Below are positions 33,781 through 44,138 of a stretch of DNA of 64,000 nucleotides, one piece after another; position 1 is the stretch's first letter; every line of letters starts with the position of its first letter. Below the pieces are notes generated by a model. That model was not told where the DNA came from and searched no databases. It saw only the letters and a list, made by a program, of their open reading frames with translations. This DNA is from Clytia hemisphaerica. Lineage: Eukaryota; Cnidaria; Hydrozoa; Leptothecata; Clytiidae. The position numbers and the translations under genes are program-made. Location: the NCBI GenBank assembly GCA_902728285.1, contig CACVBU010000910.1:62001-126000 (forward strand), given 5' to 3'.

Positions 33781-33927
33781 GGTGCCCAACAGTTTATGCT
33801 CTGTGTCAATTTCACCTTCGTCCACGATTTCGCTGACCAAATATTTACTTTGTCTGTTGATTTTAAGTATACTTGTTGATGAGATGTTTGTTTGTCATCT
33901 AATATATAATGGTTGTATGATGCTACA

Positions 33928-34169
33928 CGTTTTTCTAAGAACAAGCTATATAAGAACATAAGGCTTCGATTGCCAAAATATTAAGAACAATTTAAGAACA
34001 TTTTAAGGTTTCTTGGACTCAAAAACATTCAATTTCGTACAAAAATACTCACAAAATGAATTGCGTAAATAAGAACATGCTAAGAACGTTTTTAGGCTTC
34101 AAACTCGAAAAGTTAAGACCATCTAAAGGCTTCAAAAATCTTTGATGTTCGTATGAAAAACGTATAATA
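33928..34169 (-). mobile_element. ATAAGAAC-family MITE
   Basis: Starts ACACGTTTTTCTAAGAAC and ends with a variant inverse (GTTCGTATGAAAAACGT). Interior matches the other copies. Confidence 0.65.
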
Positions 34170-34273
34170 AAAATGTATGTTTTCAATGATGTTATTGACG
34201 CCGTTGTCTGACTACAACAGTTATCCTGCGGTTGTTCGTGTTCGAAGTTCGTTGCATTTTTACATCAGACATA

Positions 34274-34598
34274 CCTTAAGAGCAGAAATTTTGGTTTTGG
34301 TGCAATTTGACGGAATTTATTTTGGCGATTTAATGAAATTTTCTAAATTTGACGAGAATTAATTTTGGCGAACGACCCATTTTTTGTTGAATATTTAAGC
34401 TTAAAAAGGACGAAAAAGGGGTTTTTAGGAGAAATAGAGACAAGTGTGAAATAAATTTAAATTTGGTGAGAATCAATTATGGCGAGTGGCCTATAAATTT
34501 AAATTTGGCGGAAAGAAATTTGGTGAATTTGGCAAATTTTTTAAGCAGTTTGCCAAATTCGCCGAAATTTTTTCTCGTCAAAATTTCTTCTCTTAAGG
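34274..34598. mobile_element. TA-flanked MITE, CCTTAAAGG / GGCGG family, copy 3
   Basis: Starts CCTTAAGAGCAGAAATTTTG and ends AAAATTTCTTCTCTTAAGG, with TA on both sides. More diverged inside than copies 1 and 2. Confidence 0.65.
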
Positions 34599-34599
34599 T

Positions 34600-35350
34600 A
34601 ATTATATCTCCAACAAAGAATACAAGTCAAGGAAAAGTTTTTAAAATTATTATGTCAGATGGAGTAAATATATCATATATTTCTTGTAAAGGTAATAAGA
34701 TTAATATATTTTTTGTAAGATTAAAGAGGTTCTTGAAAGGTGCTACTTCGAATGTTGTTTATGTTGGACCTTCCCGGTCCCACTAAGGGTCACAAAACCC
34801 ATAACATCAAATTTCACCGGGGAAGGTTTTTTATCAGGTTCGCCAGGTTGCTGTCACGGGGCATCATATTGATTCAAAGAACTGTCAAGGGTAGAAAAAT
34901 TCCCACTAGGTCATCTCCCGGGAGACGGGGCACTGACCTTGACGGCCGACGGAGACGTGCCGCTGGAGTTTGAAAAATGGACCCTGTCAGATATTTGGTA
35001 AATTTGGGACCCTGTCAGAAAGAAAAATCGAAAAGTTTTCCTATTTTTCCACCCTGAAAAGTGGCCAAAATGGATAAAAGTAGACGAGAAATTGGACTCT
35101 GTCAGATATCTTCAGAGCCTAAAAAGGGACCCTGACCAGCGGCACGTCCCCGTACCCAATTTCGCCTGTGTGCCGGGGTCATCGACTGAGGGATTGGAAA
35201 ATTGCATTTCATGTGTGAGATCGTATGAAAACGTTATAGCATTTGGTCTCTCTGGATTTTTGCTATTTTTTTCCCGTTCAATTGCTGTTTTGCGGTTTTT
35301 CAAGCTTGTTGTTTTGAAGTGTGTTTAGCTTATTTCAAGTGATGATTTTC
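34600..35350. other. Non-coding stretch with GGGACCCTGTCAG repeats
   Basis: No gene. The phrase GGACCCTGTCAG or ACTCTGTCAGATAT recurs four times between 34978 and 35135, and a relatively GC-rich patch surrounds 34900-35170. It may be a decayed element; I could not find its ends. Confidence 0.4.
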
Positions 35351-35580
35351 ACGTTTTTTTTTATAAGAACATCCAAAATTTTGAAAGCCTGCGAATGTTC
35401 CAAAAAATGTTCTTAAACATTTCAGTTCTTATTTTCACTATTTTGTGAGTATTTTTATCCATTTTTCTAAGAAAATAGGTGTTTTAGGGTCCGCAAAGCC
35501 TTAAAATGTTCCTAACTTGTTCTTCACATTTTAGCAATGAAAGTGTTATGTCTTATGTAGTTTGTTCTTATAAAAAACGT
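35351..35580 (+). mobile_element. ATAAGAAC-family MITE, best copy
   Basis: A 230-base element starting ACGTTTTTTTTTATAAGAAC and ending GTTCTTATAAAAAACGT. The inside is made of inverted TTAAGAACA-type motifs and GAAGCCTTA-type phrases. At least six relatives lie in the window. No frame and no clear target duplication. Confidence 0.75.
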
Positions 35581-36560
35581 GTATTTTTCTCTCAAGAAGC
35601 GTGAAAACCTCATATTTACCACAATTTTTATTCGGATCTCCTTCTTTCAGTTTTGGTACCCGTTTCATAAAATGTTCCAAACTTATTTTTCTTGAAGAAG
35701 GACTCCAAAACACCTACCTTTTGAAAGATTGACCCAGTTTTTGGATATGAAAAATTTCAAATTTTGTCTCAACAATGCTTTAACCAACTTTTTGACGGTT
35801 TACACTTTTATCCACCCTGATAAAATATATTTGTCCTGTGTTTTAATGAAATGGGGGCTTGTTGACCGACGAAAAACATCAAAACAAGCTTTAATTCAAA
35901 TAATAACTGAAAATTCAAATCGTAAACAAGTATATAATAAGGAAAAGACTAAAATTGAAAGTTTTGGATTTGAGAAAGGTGATAAAAGAGAACATTTTTG
36001 AGTAAAGATCTTACATTGTTGAACTATTTCTTAACAACTGACACTTGCGGTACTACATGCATTTTACCAACGTACCGACTTCAAGATGAGAACTCTAGCT
36101 AATATTAAAATTCGAATTCCAGCAATTATTGTTTCAAAAAGGTAAGAATTTTGAATACTTTTTGTATTTAAAACACCCCCTTCTCACAGACTCACCGGGA
36201 CCCCTTCCCACTCTGGAAAATTGGTAAAAATATCGTTCCCACTGGAAAATTATGCTTTGATTTTTGTCATCACTAAAAATAATCAGATAAGAAAATCGTC
36301 ATTGCTAAATTTCGTAATATTTTTTCCATACCACTGAATTTTTTGGCTCGAGAACAATGGAATTCAAACCCCAGCCATAAAAACACGAGAATAGCAATCC
36401 CCATCGAGTTTTGGTCCGTTATTTTTATCCCCAGCTGAAAAGATCCTACTGGGTCTGTGAGAAGGGGGTGTTTAAAAAAGATCTTTGTCAAGACCATAAA
36501 CCCAGGGGTTACTGCCCTCGCCGATTGACATAGATTTTGATTGGGAGGCAAGTGAAGTTA
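35581..36560. other. Non-coding spacer
   Basis: No gene or element boundary recognised. A phrase near 36180-36215 and its approximate inverse near 36430-36475 (CTCACAGACTCACCGGG and GGGTCTGTGAGAAGGG) may mark another decayed inverted-repeat element; similar text recurs at 51325 and 52910. Confidence 0.45.
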
Positions 36561-36564
36561 AGTA

Positions 36565-37188
36565 CCGGGTGCAGCAGAAAAAACTTTGGACGTTTGGCGA
36601 GCCACTGAGGCCGAACAAAGTCTTGTTTAGACTCAAAACCACTTTTATTAGAAAGAGGACATGCTAACTTAAATTTTGCGGTATAACTTTTTAAGTTTGG
36701 TCAAGTAGTTGTCAAGTTATAAGCTTTTGAAGTCAAAATTCACTTTTCGAAAAGTGTAAAAAACACGTAAAAAAAGGTGTATTAAATTTATGCAAATAAT
36801 GAAAAATAGCTCAGTATTTGACTTATTTAACGACTTTTACGACATAATTAATTGTTAAAATACTTTTAAAAGTAGTTTTCGTTTACAACATAGTCAGTTT
36901 TTAGTAAATAGTCAGTTTTTAGAAATATTTGAAAAAAATTCTTATCGAAAACGCTTAAAAATGCTTAATTTAATACCCTTTTATTACGTGTTTTTACACT
37001 TTTCGAAAAGTGAATTTTAACTTCAAAAGCTTATAACTTGACAACTACTTGACCAAACTTATAAAGTTATACCGCAAAATTTAAGTTAGCATGTCCTCTT
37101 TCTAATAAAAGTGGTTTTGAGTCTAAACAAGACTTTGTTCGGCCTCAGTGGCTCGCCAAACGTCCAAAGTTTTTTCTGCTGCACCCGG
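36565..37188. mobile_element. 624-bp fold-back element, TA-flanked
   Basis: Arms of about 260 bases starting CCGGGTGCAGCAGAAAAAAC are near-perfect inverses. TA lies on both sides (36563-36564 and 37189-37190). No coding sequence. Confidence 0.85.
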
Positions 37189-37276
37189 TATTATTACGAC
37201 TCAAAAATATCTCTGTAAACTTAGACTACACAATAGACAGCTCCAGTCTTTTAGGCCTTACTTTGTAGGAGTTTTA

Positions 37277-37530
37277 AGGCCGGTCTCCACTTGCGCGTGC
37301 TGCGATCGCAACTTTGGCTTCAATCATTTTTGCTTGGAGAAAAGATTACGTCATAAAAACGCAGAGCGCGCTTGGAAAAAAAGTTGAATGTATTTCAACT
37401 TTTTTTTCAAGCGCGCGATCGTTACGTCATATCGCACCAATGGAGTTGCTTCATTTCTCTTTTGACCAATAGCGTGGAAGCTTTGCTCGAAGAAGTGCGA
37501 TCGCAGCGCGCGCAAGTGGAGACCGGCCTT
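37277..37530. mobile_element. 254-bp MITE with GGCCGGTCTCCAC ends
   Basis: Starts AGGCCGGTCTCCACTTGCGC and ends with the inverse, flanked by TA. The interior is unusually rich in GCGATCGC and GCGCGC motifs compared with the AT-rich surroundings. Confidence 0.8.
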
Positions 37531-37617
37531 TACGCTTGAATCGAAGGAAGATATGACGTAGCCTACCTAAACTAAGACCAGAGGAAGTTGGTTTTGTTTA
37601 TTCAATACACACACCTC

Positions 37618-37720
37618 CCAGCTGACACACAACGTTTTAACGTTTTAACGTTCAAATGACGTCATTTGGACGTTATGAATGTCACATGGACGTTGTTTTG
37701 ACGTTGTGTGTTGTCTGGGT
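37618..37720. repeat. Short ACGTT-rich inverted repeat
   Basis: CAGCTGACACACAACGTT at the left and ACGTTGTGTGTTGTCTGGG at the right, with ACGTT motifs between. It shares its end sequence with the 31-bp minisatellite at 40781, so both may come from one family. Confidence 0.55.
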
Positions 37721-37904
37721 ACTAATGGAAGTTTAATGACCAAATTTTAAGTGTTGAAAATGATAACTAAAGGGGTGGTAAAGATATCGCGTTTGTTGAA
37801 AAAGATTTAATTTAGATTATGGAAATTTTCGGGGGATTAGAACGCGACAGAGAAAACGGTAGTATAGTAGGGGATTCATGCCAGTGTTTGTATGTAACAT
37901 AGGA

Positions 37905-38125
37905 TTCACTTTTTTCGATTTTTCTCAACATTTTTGAAGCCTTCAGATTGTTCTTAACTTTTTAAGTTTTAAGCCTAAAAAATGTTCTTAACCTGTTCTT
38001 ATTTTCACAATTTTGTGATTATTTTTGTGTAATTTCCTAAAAAACTAGGTATTTTAAAAGCCTTGTTTTATTTAGTTTTGACCATCAAAGTCTAATGTTC
38101 TTATAAAGTTTGTTCTAATCAGATA
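37905..38125 (+). mobile_element. ATAAGAAC-family MITE, diverged
   Basis: Carries the family's interior phrases (TTTTAAGCCTAAAAAATGTTC and TAATGTTCTTATAAAGTTTG) but the left end is worn. Confidence 0.55.
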
Positions 38126-38306
38126 ACAAGTATTTTCAGAGAAACTTTTGAAATGTTTGTCAAATTATTTAAACTGAAGAATTTAAAATTTTTATCTCCG
38201 AAGGATCTTGACACGATCTTTTTTATTTCTAGCGTCTTGGATAATGTTTTTTTTTTCAACGAATTTCATGTTTTTTTTTTGGTTTCCTTGTATTACCGTC
38301 AAGTTT

Positions 38307-39406
38307 TTATAAGAACATCCAAAATTTTTGAAGCCTTAGAATGTTCTTAACTATTTGGGTTTTAAGCCTAGAAATGTTCTTAAAATGTTCTTATTGTCGC
38401 ACACGGAGATTTAGGTGTGGAACTCCCTGGATATTTCACCAGACAGTTTCACTAAACCCCGAGGCGCAGTGTACCCTGAAAGAGTACAATTTAAGAAGAT
38501 AGTAACTGGACGATAGTAACTTCGACCGAATGAATTTTATATTTACATAAAAGTGATCACTAATATTTCAATAACTCCAAATAACTGTTCCTTAATATAG
38601 TTGTCTAAAAAGTCGATAACACGATAATATCTCCAATTGATGTTATGGAAGGTTCCAGATCTAAATCAGTAACAAGTCTCTTTACTAATAGTACGGTTCG
38701 TAACTCTCTAGCTTTCCAGCATGTTTCGACTCTCCAGCACGCTTCCGACTCTCAGCACGCTCTCCGACTCCCAGCACGCTCTCCGACTCCAATAATGATT
38801 TTGTGATTCCGGTATTTATAGTTTTTAGTTCTATGAGTATTTAGAGGACTGGATTTAGAGCCTGGGATCAATAGTCACGTTGGTTTAGTTGTCCGCGTCC
38901 ATTCATTTGGTTGGGATTGCTTCCTCGATCCCAGTTCATAAATCTTTCAGTGTTGTGCGTAGATTGATTCAGTCTCTTGGTTTTGTTCTCGATTATCTCA
39001 GTGTGTCAGTGGTATGTAAGATATTAGTCACGCTTGGGCTAACGGGGTTGCAGTCCGTTTTCCTCGATGATCTTCATGCGTAAATCTATTCAACGTGAAT
39101 GGTATATGATGATTTTCCATTGACTGAATGCTGGTAGCTAGAGAAGGTCTTTTCATGGTCTATTCCTGCGTAAGCACGTTGGACTTGAATGGATAATGTA
39201 GATTGTTTATTTTGGGATGAGTGATATTTTCTCAAAATATCTCTACTGTCACATTATTCACACCATTTTGTGACCATTTTCCTAAGAAAACGGGTGTTTT
39301 GAGTCCACAAAGCCTTAAAATGTTCTTAACTTGTTCTTAACATTTTTGCCATCGAAGCCTTTTGCAGTTCTTATATAGTTTGTTCTTATAAAAAAACGTT
39401 GCTGTC
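38307..39406 (+). mobile_element. ATAAGAAC-family MITE split by an insertion
   Basis: The left half (38307-38394) and the right half (39254-39406) together make one ordinary family member; 859 bases sit between them, flanked by TTAT on each side. Confidence 0.7.
38395..39253. mobile_element. Solo-LTR candidate
   Basis: The insertion starts TGTCGCACACGG and ends CTACTGTCACA, fitting the TG...CA rule for long terminal repeats, with a 4-base duplication TTAT. At 859 bases with no frame, a solo LTR left by recombination is the simplest reading. No primer-binding site is available to confirm it. Confidence 0.55.
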
Positions 39407-39477
39407 AAGTTTTATTTGAAGTTTGTTTCGGTGTCTGTCTATCATCTTTCTTTATCAAGTCAAATTTGGCTTTCTAC

Positions 39478-39700
39478 ACGTTTTTTTATAAGAACAAACT
39501 ATGACCATAAGGCTTCGAAAGCCAAACTATTAAGAACAAGTTAAGAACATTTTAAGGCTGTGGACTCTAAAACACTTGACTTCTTAAGAAAATTGCACAA
39601 AAATACTCACAAAATGGTGAACATATAAGAACATTTTTAGGCTTAAAAATTAAAAACATGGGAAGGATTCAAAAATTTAGATGTTCTTATAAAAGAACGT
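39478..39700 (-). mobile_element. ATAAGAAC-family MITE
   Basis: Reverse-oriented copy with both ends: ACGTTTTTTTATAAGAAC at the left and GTTCTTATAAAAGAACGT at the right. Confidence 0.7.
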
Positions 39701-39706
39701 GTACAT

Positions 39707-40780
39707 CACTCTTTACAAAAGGTTTTTGAGTTTTCTTTGACTTTATGAGAGACAAACTATGGATCGATTCCTTTTGGTATTGACACTGTGAACAAAAAAA
39801 GCCAATAGGGTTTATAATTTCTCAATTTTTCTTTTTCAAAAAAAATTAATTCAATTAGTTATCTTTTGTTATTGACAAATAAGAAATAACAAAATTCAGG
39901 ATTTTTCTAAATTCCGTTCTGTGGCTTTTTGAAAGTTAAGCAAGACCAATTTTATTTGTTGTTCCACGGGCAAATCGTTAGCAAAATATGAGTCGGTCGG
40001 TCGGTAAAATAAAGGTAAGATTTTCATTAATCATGGAAGGTAATAAGGCTTTAAGTAATATTTTCAAATAAACTTGATGGAAAATTCATCATTCATCTTT
40101 GATGGAGTTTGTAATAAAATCTTTCGTGCATAGAATTCATGATCCTAGATTGTTTTCAACATTAAGCGTAAATATTTTAAATGTACTAATATTAGAAATT
40201 TGTGGCATAGGAAATCCAATATTATTACTTTTACGTTTGCAGCAAATGCAGGGTCGGTCAAGCCCGTAGAACAACACATTAAATTGGTCTTGCCTTAGAG
40301 GTATGCTGGTTTTTATCTCTCCGTGCAGAGGGTCCGAGCTTATCGAGAAAGACAATGTTTTTCTGCTAAGGTTATCCATCCATTTAAAAGAATGGAGGTT
40401 GATGACATTTGATTTTCGAGACGAAGGCTAAAGCTGAATCTTAAACCTTTCTCAAGTAAGAAAATCTGAAGCCTTAAAATTTGCGTGGTATTTTGGATGT
40501 CGATTTAATCTCACTTTTTTTTCGTGTTTTAAATTTTTTAAACTATGGCGATTAATATCAAGCTAAGCATTTGTATTATCTGGTACCAGATGTTGAAATT
40601 TAATATGACACGCATTGCTCTGGACTGAAGGTCGTGCAAATTTTCGGAATATCAAATGAACATTTGTATAAAAACAACAAATCTAATTCATCAAGATTTA
40701 AAAACACCTACTTATAGCCAACACCTTTATAAGGATTATGACTCCCAAATAGTAATGCATTTAAACGTTTTGTACATCCT
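39707..40780. other. Non-coding spacer
   Basis: Nothing recognised. The antisense frame at 40137-40379 has no family motif. Confidence 0.45.
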
Positions 40781-41028
40781 GTGGACGTTAGATGAATGTT
40801 AAAATAACGTTGTGGACTTTAGATGGATGTTAAAATAACTTTGTGGACGTGGGATGGATGTTTAAATAACGTTGTGGATGTTATATGGATGTTAGAATAT
40901 CGTTGTGGACGTTATATGGATGTTAGAATAACGTTGTGGACGTTAGACGGATGTTAAATTAACGTTGTGGACGTTATATGGATGTTAGAATAACGTTGTG
41001 GACGTTAGATGGATGTTAAAATAACGTT
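40781..41028 (+). repeat. 31-bp minisatellite (8 units)
   Basis: Eight units of a 31-base sequence with the core GTGGACGTTAGATGGATGTT followed by AAAATAACGTT. Period is exact; changes are point substitutions. The array ends in GTGTGTCAGCTTAG, the inverse of the 37618 repeat's left end. Confidence 0.9.
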
Positions 41029-42257
41029 GTGTGTCAGCTTAGTATGAAAAATATCTTACTCAACTTTAGAGAAAGAAAAACAGCATCTGTGGCCGGCAGT
41101 AGATTTTCTGCTGATATTTTTCTTGCATACGTTATGCAATTTCTCATCAAGTTTTCAAAAAAAAGGATAATTAATTTCTCAATAATGCTTCTTAGATTTT
41201 TTACAAGCACAACACTCTCTAAGATACCAACGTTCCGTGAATCAGTGCCTTTTCAACTTTTTGAATTCTGAAAAAGCATCGCTCTCACATTAAGAATATC
41301 GCATTTAAAATCTTAAAATTTCTCAAAGAGCGCTGTGGCGATCATATGAGGAAATACTGCATAGATTGGGGCTCAAAAACAGTAGATATTCATATCTATT
41401 GAGTATCTAACATAGAAAAATGGTTTTATCTACATAATGTCCCAAATTGATAAAGCTGCTTATTAAAAAAAAAACCGCTATATGTTTTCATAGAGGTATA
41501 AAGAAAAACAGGAGTTGAATGTGTCGGTAATTGGTCGTTAAAGTCTTTTGATTTCTTTTATAAAATGTATCAAAAGAAATTCTAAGCTCGCCCGATGAAA
41601 TAAGACTTTTTAGTTGAACTCAAGTTTGCGCTGAACATTCTAATAATCAGTATTGAAGATTCTAGCCTTTAAATATACGAAAATTAGATAAAACTTCGTC
41701 CACGAAACAAGTTTATGTTCCATTTCGCTATCCGTTCAATTTAGTTTTGAAAAGATATTTTCTCATGCCAGAAAATGAAAAGTTCTTTATAAGCACACAC
41801 GATCTCAGACTCAATTTGTAGACATAAAGTCGCTGGAGAATTTTGGAGGAAAGTATCAAGCAATAGAGGTCACCTTAAAGAAAACATTGATCGAAAAATC
41901 TTATCATTTGATGAAGGATTGCCAAGTTTACAGGTCTTTTTAGTCCAAATATTTTCTTACACTGATGTCAGAAACAATGAAACTCGTCTCATCTAATTTC
42001 TAAAGCTTAAATGAGCCAATAAGATTTCACCTATGGATAAAAGAGCATTAAAAATGCACGATATATATGAGATTATGAGCATGCATACATCGTAACTTTT
42101 TTAATCGGAGGGCGAGCTTGGTTACAATAGCTTACTTCTCCTGTTTCTTTATACCTCTATGATGTTTTGCAATATTGCAAAAATACGAAAAAAGAATCAA
42201 GATTTTCCGCGTCAAAAATAAACGTAAACAGAAACAGATTATTACACACTCTTTCTT
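41029..42257. other. Non-coding spacer
   Basis: No gene recognised. TTTATACCTCTATGA near 42149 is inverse to CATAGAGGTATAAAGAAA near 41491, which may be ends of a roughly 670-base element (41485-42165). Confidence 0.45.
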
Positions 42258-42475
42258 CAGAAGAACATTTTTATAAGAACAATGAGTCTTAAAAAATGCT
42301 AGTAAATAAGAACAATTTAAGAACATTAGCTAGGAAATTTTATTCTACCTACAGTACCTCTGTTTTGCCATAGGAATAAGAACAAAATAAGAACAATTAT
42401 AGTCTCAAAGTGTCGAAAAAATAAGAACATCCGAGACTGATAAAAGCTTTACTAGTTCTTATGAGAAAGCTTGCA
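42258..42475. mobile_element. Distant ATAAGAAC-type element
   Basis: Starts ATTTTTATAAGAACAATGAG and contains several AATAAGAACA phrases, but the interior differs from the main family. Related diverged copies appear at 47021-47275 and 49838-50090. Confidence 0.5.
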
Positions 42476-43202
42476 ACTGCTGTCTGATTTCATAGGTAAG
42501 TTTAGAGGGGAGATTTAAGGAGAGAATTTTTTGAATCTTTGCGGTAAATTCTAGTAGGCAACAAGCGAGTGAATAGATAGGAATGTGGATAGAATGATGA
42601 CAAATTGTGAAAGAAAATCTGGTTAAGTGGTCGTCGAATGTAATGAAAAGACCTGAAAAGACCGAACTGTTCGTGTCATTGTTTTCTGCGAAAAAGAAAT
42701 ATCCTCTGAAGGGTTTTTTTAACCTGGTATTTGAGTTTTATTGACATTCCTTTGTTTAACAAGATTATGAAGTGCCTCGAATTCTGTAAAGTTTTAACTA
42801 CAATTTTTACAATATAAAAGTAGCGACTTTTAGTTAGAAAATATATAAAGATTTATAATAAATTTTAGAATATAACTATTTTAACATACTTTAAAATATC
42901 AGCATGTCATAATATTTAGACATGATGAAAGGTCTTCAATCTCCCAAGAGTCTTTGGTTTTATTGAACTTTTCTCCTATATATATGGCTTCTATTTAACA
43001 GGGGACACCCGGCTCTGTATTGAATGGTCTAGGAGGCTTCTCCTTAGAACCGTCTGCGCTATAGTTTATACTGCCTGCAATCTTTTGAAACACTTTTTTG
43101 GATGAGTGCATTAATCCGTTGTGAACCACTAAGGAACAAGGTCAGCACTCCCAACCCATCCACGTTGTATTGTGGAATCGATACTTAACACAGTCACAGA
43201 AA

Positions 43203-43679
43203 TAGACTAGTAAACTAGTCGGTTATTACCTATAACCTTATAATAAAACTGTCAATCAAATAATGTAAACACTGACATTCAGCGTGAGAGAAAAGGAAAA
43301 TAACCGACTAGAAGCTACTTCCAACGCCTTTCTTTCTTCGCCTAAAATCGTAAGGAGAGACATACAGATTTCTGTATGTCTGACCCGTGCGGGATTGCAT
43401 TTATTTTTCTTTCTGTTTATTGCGTTTTTAGAAATGCTCATTTATTTATATGTTCCCATGTTCAATGTTACTATGAAATATCATTTAGTCAAAAAAGTTG
43501 GATGGATTCTCAAAAACCTAAAAAATGTTGTAAAATTAAACAACGTTTTTTGAGGGAAGTAGCTTCTAATCGTTGAAATTCAGAAAAGACACGCAACTTC
43601 ATCCCTTCGATTCTTTTTATTTGGAGCTTGATTTTTTGTATTATATAGGTCTGTTTTCAACGACTAGTTTACTAGTCTA
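43203..43679. mobile_element. 477-bp element with 9-bp duplication
   Basis: Ends TAGACTAGTAAACTAGTCG and the inverse. A perfect 9-base duplication TCACAGAAA flanks it (43194-43202 and 43680-43688). A second inner inverted pair (TAGAAGCTACTTCC and GGAAGTAGCTTCTAA) lies at 43308 and 43555. Short frames across it are repeat sequence. Confidence 0.85.
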
Positions 43680-43777
43680 TCACAGAAAAGCTTCTTGAAT
43701 TTACTTGCCAAGTGATTAACATTCCTTGTGGGAATCGAGCACCAACGATGCCAACAACTACAGTATTACGCCTTTTA

Positions 43778-44071
43778 AGGCTTGGGAGACGAGAATTTTT
43801 TTTCGCGTTGGTGCAATGCAACATGCTCCGTCCCACCAACCAGAAACGCTTTCTCGTGTCTCTACCCCATTTTTCTTTCTACCAATAAAAGTGAGATCTC
43901 ACTTTTGTCCAAGGGACGAAATCAGCGTGTCTTTTGGGTATTTCCTTAAATTTTTGTCCCATGAAACAAGAAGATAAATCATGAGACACGCACTTTTTCT
44001 CTTGTTTTTGTAGGATGGAGCATGATACATTGCATCAACGCGAAAAAAAACTTTTAGTGTTCCCAAGCCTT
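43778..44071. mobile_element. TA-flanked inverted-repeat element just upstream of the receptor
   Basis: Starts AGGCTTGGGAGACGAGAATT; the right end is the imperfect inverse ending CCCAAGCCTT, with TA on both sides. It ends 67 bases before the receptor start codon, so it lies in the presumptive 5' UTR or promoter. Confidence 0.75.
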
Positions 44072-44138
44072 TAGTGTTAAAATTTACAAAAGTCAATAAA
44101 TACTTTATCCTTTTTTCTCTAGTCGCAAGTTATTAAAA

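Noticed and set aside
34740-34973. 77-codon frame in a GC-rich patch
   Set aside because: It lies in a decayed-element region with repeated GGGACCCTGTCAG text; no family feature.
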